Source: an uncultured Lachnospiraceae bacterium
Lineage (GTDB): Bacteria; Bacillota; Clostridia; Lachnospirales; Lachnospiraceae
Assembly: GCA_910585395.1 (NCBI GenBank)
Contig: CAJUCK010000038.1
Location: 12,757 to 24,766 of the forward strand
Direction of reading: 5' to 3'
DNA: 12,010 nt
Shown here: positions 1 to 6,635 of the stretch, one piece after another
How positions within the stretch are numbered: position 1 is the first letter of the stretch
How the letters are laid out: each line of letters starts with the position of its first letter
Notes under the pieces: model-generated
The model's database searches: none
The model's input: only the letters and a program-made list of their open reading frames with translations
Told to the model about the DNA's origin: nothing
Position numbers and translations under genes: made by a program

Positions 1-42
1 AGAGTCAGAACGGGAATTCAAAGTAAAAAACCTGTATTAATC

Positions 43-72
43 TTGACTTTATTATAATGGTGCTGGTATAAT
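43..72 (+). promoter_or_regulatory. Sigma-A-type promoter of ssrA
   Basis: TTGACT at 43-48 and TATAAT at 67-72 are separated by 18 nt, giving a near-consensus housekeeping promoter about 30 nt upstream of the mature tmRNA 5' end. A second TATAAT at 53-58 is too close to this -35 to be used with it. Strong promoters are normal for this abundant RNA. Confidence 0.8.
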
Positions 73-103
73 ATATGAGCATTGAGCAACAGCGTTTTAA
101 CCA

Positions 104-446
104 GGGGTTGTACTGGTTTCGACGGGGGTTGTGCAGCTATGGAAGCCATTGGCGGCTCCTGACCGCCTTAAAACGGGAACAATAAATATAAACGCTGAAG
201 ACAATTTAGCAATCGCTGCCTAGTTGCAGCAGTCGGCCTTAGACCACCCACAGTTTAAGATACCGGCTTCGACTATGTGGGAAACGACATGCGCTAAGCT
301 TTGCGCGTATGGGCGTAACATGAAGCTACTGAAACTGGAAGCCTGTCATTAGGCGTCCAGCGGAGGGAATGATAAATTAATGACTGTAATGGGAGATGCT
401 ATAGTGAATTGACTTTCGGACAGGGGTTCGATTCCCCTCAGCTCCA
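104..446 (+). ncRNA. ssrA: Transfer-messenger RNA (tmRNA)
   Basis: This RNA rescues stalled ribosomes with SmpB: its tRNA-like part accepts alanine and its internal frame adds a degradation tag. The 5' segment GGGGTTG (104-110) pairs with CAGCTCC (439-445) as the acceptor stem, followed by discriminator A446. The conserved tRNA-like 5' signature around TTTCGACGGGG (from 117) and the T-arm GGGGTTCGATTCCCC (423-437) are present. The tag frame starts at resume codon GCT (194-196) and reads AEDNLAIAA, stopping at TAG 221-223; it resembles the AEDNFA-type tags of many clostridia. The terminal CCA is apparently not encoded, because the discriminator is followed by a T run; it would be added by nucleotidyltransferase. 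The boundaries are inferred from stem pairing. Confidence 0.95.
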
Positions 447-450
447 TTTT

Positions 451-628
451 TGTGTCAAGGAAGGGTCCGCGATGCGGGAGGATGCCTTGACACCAGCAAA
501 AAATGCCAAGAAAGCATAAGTTTTAAGGAAGGACCCGCAAAGCGGGAAGATGCCTTGCACCAGTAGAAAATACCAAGAAAGCACAAGCATTAAAGAGGGA
601 CCCGCAAAGCGGGAGAATGTTTCTTGGT
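451..628 (+). repeat. Three tandem hairpin repeats after ssrA
   Basis: Three diverged copies with a period of 67-68 nt follow the tmRNA. Each carries a core of the form GG(A/T)CCGC-loop-GCGGGA: 467-477, 534-546 (CCCGC AAA GCGGG) and 601-613 (identical core). Copy 1 has an outer stem GTGTCAAGG (452-460) with CCTTGACAC (485-493). Copy 2 keeps only AAGG/CCTT (525-528/553-556). In copy 3 an upstream ACCAAGAAA (572-580) pairs with TTTCTTGGT (620-628). The spacers also share CCAAGAAAGC. The first hairpin could serve as part of ssrA 3' processing or termination, but it lacks a following T run. No protein-like reading frame is seen here. Function is unknown. Confidence 0.75.
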
Positions 629-691
629 AGGAATTGTCAATACAGTAAAATGTGGTGAGGATTACATTTCAGAGGAAACGAGGTTGAAAAA

Positions 692-2053
692 ATGGGGATT
701 GGAAATTCAAATAAAAAACTTGTAAAATCAGTGGCAGAATTGAAGAATACCAACTATTCTAAAAATCCGGAATTGAATGATATGTATCAGAGACTTGCCA
801 GCGGCAGAAAACAGTTTGCAGAAGTTCTGGAAAAAAATATTAAGGCAGTTATGCAGATCAGTTCCCTGGATCTGATACTGCAGCATGAGACAGATAAGAT
901 TCTGGAAATTTCCCGTAATGTGACTAAAGCGACAGAGGTTATATTTGGGACGAATACCAGCAGCAGCAAAGAGGGTAATAATTCTCTGGAAGAATTGACG
1001 AATACGATTATTAAGGTCTCAGAAGATACCGATGAGGTATATCGTAAGATAGAGACAGGACAGGGAGAGCTGACATCCATACGTGATCTTTCTGATAAGA
1101 CAATAGAGGTGTCCCAGGAGATGGGAAAGGATATGGAAGAACTGATAGAAGTTATCAACCATATGAATGAAGTTATTTCAGGAATTGAATCTATTTCCCG
1201 CCAGACCAATCTTCTTGCTTTGAATGCATCAATTGAAGCGGCGAGAGCGGGGCGCGCTGGAAGAGGATTTGCCGTGGTGGCAGATGAAATACGCTCTCTG
1301 GCAGAGGAAACTCAGACACTTACGGCCAGTATGGGGACATTTGTAGAGGGAGTTAAGACAGCTTCACAGAAGAGCTCCAGCAGCACAGGCAATACCATAG
1401 AGTCACTTAAAATGATGACAGAGAAGATTGGAAATGTATGGAGGCTTAATGATGAGAATCAGCGGCATGTGTCTGAAGTCAGCCAGGCAGTCACTTCCTT
1501 AGCGGCAGTCAGTGAAGAAATCAGCAGTACAATGTCGGAGATGGAAAACCAGTTAAAGAACAGCACAGACTTTATGAGTGAAATAGGTACAGAGCTTGCA
1601 CATGCAAAGCAGCCTGTGGTTGAGATAGAGAGTATATTAGACGAAGTAGTCAAGCAGATGGGCGATATGTCAAAAGACGCATTTTATCATCTTGAGAATC
1701 ATGAATTTGCTACATATGTAAGAAATGCCATATCTGCTCATCAAACCTGGATATCTAATTTGGAAAAAATGGTAAAGGAAAAAGTGATTATGCCTTTACA
1801 GCTTGATTCTTCAAAATGCGGATTTGGACATTTCTATTATTCCATAACGCCAGATATTCAGGGGCTTCGTGAAATCTGGGATGCGCTTGGCGAGAAGCAT
1901 CGAAAATTTCACGGATATGGTTCAGATGTCATACAGGCATTGTTTGATGAAGATTATGCCAGGGCAAATCAGCTGGCAATAGAAGCGAGAGAATATTCTA
2001 AGGAGCTTATTTCCGATATGGAAAAGATGGTGCGTATTGCGGAAAGTGAATAG
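692..2053 (+). CDS. Soluble methyl-accepting chemoreceptor with C-terminal CZB zinc-binding domain
   Basis: The 453-aa protein has no transmembrane segment, so it should be a cytosolic chemoreceptor that controls CheA/CheW. The conserved hairpin tip (Q-T-N-L-L-A-L-N-A-S-I-E-A-A-R-A-G) is at about residues 169-190 inside a long coiled coil. The C-terminal 100 residues match the chemoreceptor zinc-binding (CZB) pattern: H350..W353, C376-G-F-G-H-F381 and H403xxxH407. These are the expected His, Cys, His, His zinc ligands with spacings inside the published range. This order, MCP signalling domain then CZB, is that of Helicobacter TlpD. From the family, the stimulus may be zinc, redox state or hypochlorous acid; that is inference. 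The ATG at 692 follows an AGGAAACGAGG stretch. No other chemotaxis gene is in the window, and an intrinsic terminator follows, so it appears monocistronic. Confidence 0.93.
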   Translation: MGIGNSNKKLVKSVAELKNTNYSKNPELNDMYQRLASGRKQFAEVLEKNIKAVMQISSLDLILQHETDKILEISRNVTKATEVIFGTNTSSSKEGNNSLEELTNTIIKVSEDTDEVYRKIETGQGELTSIRDLSDKTIEVSQEMGKDMEELIEVINHMNEVISGIESISRQTNLLALNASIEAARAGRAGRGFAVVADEIRSLAEETQTLTASMGTFVEGVKTASQKSSSSTGNTIESLKMMTEKIGNVWRLNDENQRHVSEVSQAVTSLAAVSEEISSTMSEMENQLKNSTDFMSEIGTELAHAKQPVVEIESILDEVVKQMGDMSKDAFYHLENHEFATYVRNAISAHQTWISNLEKMVKEKVIMPLQLDSSKCGFGHFYYSITPDIQGLREIWDALGEKHRKFHGYGSDVIQALFDEDYARANQLAIEAREYSKELISDMEKMVRIAESE

Positions 2054-2090
2054 CGTTCTGTGAGCTAGCGGGCCAGGGATAAGGCAAAGT

Positions 2091-2150
2091 AAAAGAGAAA
2101 AGTGCTTGAAGTCTTGTATTTACAGGGAATAAGGCATTTTCTCTTTTTTT
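2091..2150 (+). terminator. Intrinsic terminator after the chemoreceptor
   Basis: AAAAGAGAAAA-GTGCTT (2091-2107) pairs with AAGGCATTTTCTCTTTT (2131-2147) with small bulges, and a seven-T run ends at 2150. The A-rich left arm could also let it act on the opposite strand. The T run ends only 14 nt before the next start codon, so readthrough here would feed the downstream gene. Confidence 0.75.
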
Positions 2151-2164
2151 ATAAGGAGAATGTG

Positions 2165-2776
2165 ATGGATGAATTTGGGATGATTGTAGAAGGAGTTTTA
2201 TTCACAGATAAAAATATGGCGCAGAAAGCGTGTCACGAAGCGGAGAACATACAATATGTGAGAAGCAAGCTGGACATGCAGAATCCCAGAATGGTGCTGG
2301 AAATGTACCGCAGACTTCTGTCAGAACATGTGTTTGAGACAGTGGTGGGGTTGATGTACTTGAAAGAGCTTCAAAATTATCTTTTAACGTCGCCGGAACT
2401 TGTAGGAGAAGAGCTGGAGGCGATTCAGCTTCCTCTTTCTTTTACAGGAAAAGCAATGCAGGAAGAAACGATTGAATGGTATGCACAGAATCTGGAAGAA
2501 ATCAAGCAGCGGGAGCGGACGGCAAGTTATATGAAACGAAGGGCAGAAGAGAAAACAGAGCAGAGTCAGAAACGATTGCGTTTCAGCCTGATGTTCTGCC
2601 TCTTTTTGGCTCTTGTGGCAGTCGGCATAGGAGTGATTGCCATGACAGGAAGCCAGCCTAATATTATCAATTATGAAAATAAAATAATAGATAAATATGA
2701 GACGTGGGAAATGGATTTGGAGAAGCGTGAGGAGGAATTGAAAAAGCAGCAGAAAGAAATGGGGATAATTCCATGA
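2165..2776 (+). CDS. Unrecognised single-pass membrane protein with C-terminal coiled coil
   Basis: I do not recognise the family. The start is ATG 2165, preceded by AAGGAG (2153-2158); a GTG at 2102 in the same frame would put the upstream terminator inside the gene and has no good ribosome site. The 203-aa product has a mostly helical, charged N-terminal region of about 137 residues. A single hydrophobic segment lies at about 140-160, flanked by K/R-rich residues 124-139. A short C-terminal tail (about 175-198) rich in E, K and Q looks like a coiled coil. There is no signal peptide, so by the positive-inside rule the large N-terminal part is probably cytoplasmic and the coiled coil external. 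Its position between a chemoreceptor terminator and a two-component pair gives no clear partner. Confidence 0.75.
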   Translation: MDEFGMIVEGVLFTDKNMAQKACHEAENIQYVRSKLDMQNPRMVLEMYRRLLSEHVFETVVGLMYLKELQNYLLTSPELVGEELEAIQLPLSFTGKAMQEETIEWYAQNLEEIKQRERTASYMKRRAEEKTEQSQKRLRFSLMFCLFLALVAVGIGVIAMTGSQPNIINYENKIIDKYETWEMDLEKREEELKKQQKEMGIIP

Positions 2777-2893
2777 GCAAGTTTCACAGATTCAACATAT
2801 TTTTGTGATATCCTTCTATAAATTTATGGATTAGCAATTACTGAATTTATGATTCCTTTGGCTGAAACCAACGGGATGAAAGGTGTGGAAATA

Positions 2894-3571
2894 ATGGAAA
2901 AACTGAAAATACTTGTGGTAGATGATGAGAGCAGGATGCGTAAATTAGTTCGTGATTTTCTTGTCAAGCAGAATTTTGAGGTGGCGGAAGCAGAGGATGG
3001 GGAGGACGCTTTAAATCAATTTTATGAGCAAAAGGATATTGCATTGATTATTTTGGACGTGATGATGCCTAAAATTAATGGATGGGATGTGTGCAGAGAA
3101 ATACGGGAAACCTCAAAGGTTCCCATTATCATGCTGACTGCAAAGGGAGAAGAGAGTGATGAGCTGCAGGGCTTTGACATCGGAGCAGATGAATATATTT
3201 CCAAGCCCTTCAGTCCCAGGATTCTAGTAGCGAGAGTAGAAGCAATTCTTCGGCGCGTTGGGAAAACCGATGAAGAAACTCTTGAGATAGGAGGAATTTC
3301 CGTGGACAGGCTTGGACATCAAGTGACATTGGATGGAAGAGAGCTGGAGTTAAGTTACAAAGAATTTGAGCTGTTAACATATTTTATAGAGAACAAAGGC
3401 ATTGCGCTTTCCAGAGAAAAAATTTTGAATCATGTATGGAATTATGACTATTTCGGAGATGCCAGGACCATTGATACGCATGTGAAAAAGCTGCGCAGCA
3501 AACTGGGAAAAAAAGGTGATTATATTAAGACAATCTGGGGTATGGGCTATAAATTTGAGGTAGAAGCATGA
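2894..3571 (+). CDS. OmpR/PhoB-family response regulator
   Basis: The 225-aa DNA-binding response regulator is activated by phosphoryl transfer from its partner kinase encoded just downstream. The receiver domain (about 1-120) shows acidic residues D10-D11, phospho-acceptor D55 in I-I-L-D-V-M-M-P, T82 and K104 in the S-K-P-F motif. A winged-helix OmpR-type output domain covers about 130-225, with the typical end T-I-W-G-M-G-Y-K-F. ATG 2894 is chosen because the receiver begins immediately (MEKLKILVVDDE) and AAGGTG lies 10-15 nt upstream; an in-frame ATG at 2849 would add 15 residues unlike the family. The stop overlaps the kinase start by four bases (ATGA), implying translational coupling. 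The target genes cannot be told from the sequence. Confidence 0.95.
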   Translation: MEKLKILVVDDESRMRKLVRDFLVKQNFEVAEAEDGEDALNQFYEQKDIALIILDVMMPKINGWDVCREIRETSKVPIIMLTAKGEESDELQGFDIGADEYISKPFSPRILVARVEAILRRVGKTDEETLEIGGISVDRLGHQVTLDGRELELSYKEFELLTYFIENKGIALSREKILNHVWNYDYFGDARTIDTHVKKLRSKLGKKGDYIKTIWGMGYKFEVEA

Positions 3572-5040
3572 GGCATTCGATTACGGGAAAGATTACAGCG
3601 ATTATGATTAGCATTGTAGCGGGAACTGTGCTGCTTTGCTGGTTTGTTAATAATACGCTGTTAGAATCCTATTATGTTGAGCATAAGCAGCGGACGCTTT
3701 TGGATACTTTTGAAATGGTGGATGTGGAAAGCAAAGAAGGAAAGATAAACAGGGAAGACTTTCTGATTCGCCTGGAGAAGCAGTGCACAAACAGCAATAT
3801 TACGATGATGATTGTCAGCTCTGACAGAACATGTATGTATTCAAATGTGAGAGATGAAGAACATTTTTTGCGTCAATTTTTAAATTTGATTTTTTATAAA
3901 GAAAATGAAGATACCCAGATATTGAAAAATACATCTCAGTATATGGTGGAAAAAACGAAAGACAGCAGACTGGAGTCGGATTATCTGGCACTCTGGGGGA
4001 ATCTGCAGAACGGCAATATGGTATTGATGCGTACAGCTGTGGAGAGCATTAAGGAAAGCGTGGGGATTGCTAATCAATTTCTTGCCTATGTGGGTGTGAC
4101 AGCAGTGATTGTGTGTGCCCTTATTATTTATGTGGTAACCAGAAAGATAACGAATCCAATTCTTCAGCTTGCAGATATTTCCAGGAGAATGACGAACCTG
4201 GATTTTGAGGCAAAATATCAGAGCAGGGGACAAAATGAAGTTGACCTGCTGGGCGAACATATGAATCAGATGTCAGAGAAGCTGGAAAAGACGATTTCAG
4301 AACTGAAAAGTGCCAATAATGAGCTGAAAATGGACATAGAGAGAAAGACAGAAATTGATGAGATGCGCAAGGAGTTTATTTCTAATGTGTCGCATGAGCT
4401 GAAAACACCGATTGCTCTGGTTCAGGGCTATGCAGAAGGATTGAAAGAATGTATCAATGACGATGCGGCAAGCCGTGAATTTTATTGCGAAGTTATTATG
4501 GATGAAGCAGATAAGATGAATAAGCTTGTTAAAAATCTTCTTACTTTGAATCAATTGGAATCTGGCAGCGAACAGGTGATATTTGAGAGGTTTGATCTGA
4601 TGGAAGTAATCCTTGGCGTGGTAAATGCCACGGCAATTTTGAGGGAGCAGAATAATATCAGTCTGGAGATTTTTGGAAGCGGGCCAGAGTATGTATGGGC
4701 GGATGAATTTAAGACGGAGCAGGTACTGATGAATTATATCAGCAATGCCATTCATTATGCTGCCGGTGAGAAAAAGATTCTGGTGTCCGTGATTCCAGGG
4801 GCAGATACTGTGAGAGTGGAGGTGTTCAACACAGGTAATTCTATTCCGGCAGAAGAACTTGCACATATCTGGGAGAAATTTTATAAGGTGGACAAGGCAA
4901 GAACCAGGGAATATGGCGGAAATGGGATAGGACTGTCTATTGTGAAGGCAATTATGGAGTCCTTTCACCGGGAATGTGGCGTCAGGAATGAGGAGAACGG
5001 GGTAACATTCTGGTTCGAGCTGGACAGCAGAAGCCAGTGA
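3568..5040 (+). CDS. HAMP-containing sensor histidine kinase
   Basis: The 490-aa membrane sensor kinase pairs with the overlapping response regulator. TM1 is at about residues 9-28, followed by an extracytoplasmic sensing region to about 168 without a family signature I recognise, TM2 at about 170-191, and a HAMP linker at about 192-245. The HisKA domain carries the H-box F-I-S-N-V-S-H-E-L-K-T-P with phospho-acceptor H276. The HATPase domain has an N-box (N-Y-I-S-N-A with N389 and N393) and the G-rich motif Y-G-G-N-G-I-G-L. All catalytic motifs are intact. The layout resembles WalK/PhoR-type and resistance-associated kinases, but the signal is unknown. No transporter lies directly downstream, so the usual bacitracin-type context is not seen. 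Confidence 0.95.
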   Translation: MRHSITGKITAIMISIVAGTVLLCWFVNNTLLESYYVEHKQRTLLDTFEMVDVESKEGKINREDFLIRLEKQCTNSNITMMIVSSDRTCMYSNVRDEEHFLRQFLNLIFYKENEDTQILKNTSQYMVEKTKDSRLESDYLALWGNLQNGNMVLMRTAVESIKESVGIANQFLAYVGVTAVIVCALIIYVVTRKITNPILQLADISRRMTNLDFEAKYQSRGQNEVDLLGEHMNQMSEKLEKTISELKSANNELKMDIERKTEIDEMRKEFISNVSHELKTPIALVQGYAEGLKECINDDAASREFYCEVIMDEADKMNKLVKNLLTLNQLESGSEQVIFERFDLMEVILGVVNATAILREQNNISLEIFGSGPEYVWADEFKTEQVLMNYISNAIHYAAGEKKILVSVIPGADTVRVEVFNTGNSIPAEELAHIWEKFYKVDKARTREYGGNGIGLSIVKAIMESFHRECGVRNEENGVTFWFELDSRSQ

Positions 5041-5061
5041 AGGATTGTGAATAAAAAATGA

Positions 5062-5346
5062 GGTGTCAGAAGGGAAAAAGAAAAGAAAGAATATCAGGAG
5101 AAAAAAGGATACAGTAATCTATATACCCAAAATATTACAGATCCCCAGATTCCCCTTACACATATCAAACGTGCAAAAGAAATCAAGGGATTTATTCTTG
5201 AAGCATCAGAGACGGCAAGACAGAAAACGTACTTTAAGTACGCTGGATATAGGAGCCATAGAAACAGAAGACTTTTAAATCAGTTTCTCCGGTTCATCAG
5301 CACATTTTCAAAAATAAGTCCGGCGATCATCCAGAAAGGGGCATAG
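5062..5346 (+). pseudogene. Start-less open frame, possible gene remnant
   Basis: Frame 1 stays open from after the TGA at 5059-5061 to the TAG at 5344-5346. It has a protein-like, basic composition (for example ITDPQIPLTHIKRAKEIKG, then TARQKTYFKYAGYRSHRNRR). No ATG, GTG or TTG start lies between the stop and that stretch; a GTG at 5047 in the same frame is cut off after four codons by the TGA. The last part, from about 5280, overlaps the opposite-strand gene and may not be genuine. A GTG-started frame at 5063-5278 is the other reading of the same bases and looks less protein-like to me. I do not recognise the family; it could be a decayed gene or chance. Confidence 0.3.
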
Positions 5347-5669
5347 TCCAGCCGAATTACTCCATTTATATTTGCCCGTGCCTTGCTGTAGTCCCAGGGA
5401 CAGATTTTGTGTTTTTTCAAGATGCTTCCGCTGATATATTCTCCAAGAAAAATAAATATACTGTAGCACATGGCACGAATACCAGCTGGAAAATTTTTGA
5501 CCAGGCGGCAGACTGGTTTTAAAAAAGCTGCCATGCCATAAATAGGGAACATCCACAGAGATGTCTGCCCCATCAGCTTTAATTCGCGTTTTCGGTAAGA
5601 TCCAAAAGAAGTAAAAAGAATTTCCATGCACCATCCGATAAAGCCGCAAAGTAAAAAATTTTTTCTCAT
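5280..5669 (-). CDS. Small CmpB-type (PF06541-like) membrane protein
   Basis: The 129-aa integral membrane protein resembles the family annotated as putative ABC-transporter type IV / CmpB, common in Firmicutes; its biochemical role is not established. Visible family features are the N-terminal G-W-C-M-E-I (12-17), S-L-W-M-F-P-I-Y-G (37-45), G-E-Y-I-S-G (76-81), and the C-terminal C-P-W-D-Y-S-K-A-R followed by I-R-L-D-Y-A-P-F-W (90-113). Hydrophobic segments lie at about 5-20, 38-52, 65-82 and 110-124. The start at 5669 has no obvious Shine-Dalgarno sequence, but the frame upstream holds no other good start. It converges on the sensor kinase gene and diverges from the lipoprotein gene. Confidence 0.8.
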   Translation of the reverse strand: MRKNFLLCGFIGWCMEILFTSFGSYRKRELKLMGQTSLWMFPIYGMAAFLKPVCRLVKNFPAGIRAMCYSIFIFLGEYISGSILKKHKICPWDYSKARANINGVIRLDYAPFWMIAGLIFENVLMNRRN

Positions 5670-5729
5670 GAAAATAAGTATGCCCGTTTTTTCTAATTTT
5701 ATTTTAACGGTTTCGTTCTCAATTGTTAC

Positions 5730-5746
5730 ATTTTATTTAATAAAAT
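5730..5746. repeat. AT-rich perfect palindrome in the divergent intergenic region
   Basis: ATTTTATT and AATAAAAT are perfect inverted arms of 8 bases around one central T. The palindrome lies 13 nt upstream of the -35 of the lipoprotein promoter and between two divergent genes. It could be an operator or UP-like element, or simply AT-rich sequence. Confidence 0.35.
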
Positions 5747-5759
5747 ATTAAGAAAAATA

Positions 5760-5788
5760 TTGACTGCCAGGTGTGAACATTATATAAT
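5760..5788 (+). promoter_or_regulatory. Sigma-A-type promoter of the lipoprotein gene
   Basis: TTGACT (5760-5765) and TATAAT (5783-5788) are separated by exactly 17 nt, and the region upstream is very AT-rich. Transcription would begin near 5795, leaving a leader of about 33 nt with AAAGGAG (5813-5819) ahead of the start codon. Confidence 0.85.
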
Positions 5789-5827
5789 AGCAGTGTTGTA
5801 GAAATTTACCACAAAGGAGTAAGGTGT

Positions 5828-6490
5828 ATGAAAAAAATGAGAAAAGCCGCTATATTGCTGGCGGCAATGTTATTGGCAACTGTATTGGGCGGATGTGGAA
5901 GCTTTGATGCCAGCGGCTACATAAAGGCGTTGCTTGATAATTCGTACAAAAATGATTCTACTGCATTTGTAGAGCAGAAAATTGGTACAGCAGAAGAAGC
6001 AAGCGAATTATATGAAACAGGCATTAACACAGCATTGAGCAGTCTGACTGCTCAGGGACAGTTTTCTGACGAGTTAAAGAAAGAATTTGAGACAGTCGTA
6101 AAAGACATTTACAAAAGTGTAAAGTATACGGTTGGCGAAGCTACGAAAAAAGATGGCGGTTCTTATGAAGTAGAAGTTAAGTACCAGAAGATGAAAATTT
6201 TTGCAGGCGCTATGGAGAAATACAATGCAGCTATAGAGGCGTATGTGGAGGAAATGACAGAAAAAGCAGAGAGTGGAGAAGTTCCTTCTGATGAGGAAGC
6301 AAATGAAATTTCCTACGGTATGCTCAAAGACGCCATTAAAGAATCTTTAGGAAGTGTAGAATACGAAGATGAGCAGTCTGCAGTTGTCCGTGTAGAACTG
6401 AAAGATAAAGTATATACTCCTAATGAAGAAGACGTATATAATCTGGAGCGTTTGATGTTTGACATCGAAGCAGTAACAGAATCACAGTAA
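5828..6490 (+). CDS. Secreted lipoprotein of unknown function
   Basis: The 220-aa protein has a lipoprotein signal: charged MKKMRK, a hydrophobic stretch, then the lipobox L-G-G-C with C23 as the lipidation site. It should be anchored on the outer face of the cytoplasmic membrane. The mature part is acidic and appears mainly helical, with a repeated Y-I-K-A-L-L-D / E-E-A-S-E-L-Y-E-T-G pattern near the N terminus. That pattern resembles the small clostridial lipoproteins grouped with DUF5105-type families; this assignment is from memory and uncertain. The region at about 135-170 is rich in E and ends in beta-prone segments (S-A-V-V-R-V-E-L-K). ATG 5828 follows AAAGGAG with 8-nt spacing. It has its own strong promoter and is followed by a long hairpin, so it is probably transcribed alone. 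Confidence 0.85.
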   Translation: MKKMRKAAILLAAMLLATVLGGCGSFDASGYIKALLDNSYKNDSTAFVEQKIGTAEEASELYETGINTALSSLTAQGQFSDELKKEFETVVKDIYKSVKYTVGEATKKDGGSYEVEVKYQKMKIFAGAMEKYNAAIEAYVEEMTEKAESGEVPSDEEANEISYGMLKDAIKESLGSVEYEDEQSAVVRVELKDKVYTPNEEDVYNLERLMFDIEAVTESQ

Positions 6491-6515
6491 GAGAAAAAGA
6501 CAGACAAAAAGAGGA

Positions 6516-6553
6516 ACCACTGTATGAACTGAGGAATCAGTTTGTACAGTGGT
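6516..6553 (+). terminator. Long 17-bp hairpin with GGAA tetraloop
   Basis: Bases 6516-6532 pair without a gap with 6537-6553, including two adjacent G-T wobbles (6525/6544 and 6526/6543), closed by the GNRA-type loop GGAA (6533-6536). A moderately T-rich tract (TATCTTACTCTTTT) follows. It most likely ends the lipoprotein transcript, but the tail is weaker than a classical terminator and the start of the next gene is 83 nt downstream, so a leader role for mrp is also possible. Confidence 0.65.
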
Positions 6554-6635
6554 ATCTTACTCTTTTGAAGGAAAGACCTTTGGCGTCCAATGGTATGTCA
6601 GATTGTCCACAGAGAGGAAGACAGGAGGAATTTTT

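Noticed and set aside
1..40. Possible end of an upstream gene (open frame ending TAA at 38-40, reading ESEREFKVKNLY)
   Set aside because: Only 12 residues are visible and another frame also ends nearby at 26; no family can be recognised.
423..446. ssrA 3' end as an attachment site of an integrated element
   Set aside because: This is a common integration target, but no integrase gene and no second copy of the 3' end is seen in the window.
451..628. CRISPR-like array after ssrA
   Set aside because: Repeats are diverged and the intervening sequences are themselves similar, with no unique spacers of constant length and no cas genes.
2791..2822. Promoter for the two-component genes (TTCAAC ... 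TATAAA)
   Set aside because: The -10 is good but the -35 is poor and the spacing is 20 nt; too weak to list.
4297..4968. Long minus-strand open frame opposite the sensor kinase
   Set aside because: It lies antisense to conserved HisKA and HATPase motifs, has no ribosome site and a composition typical of a shadow frame.
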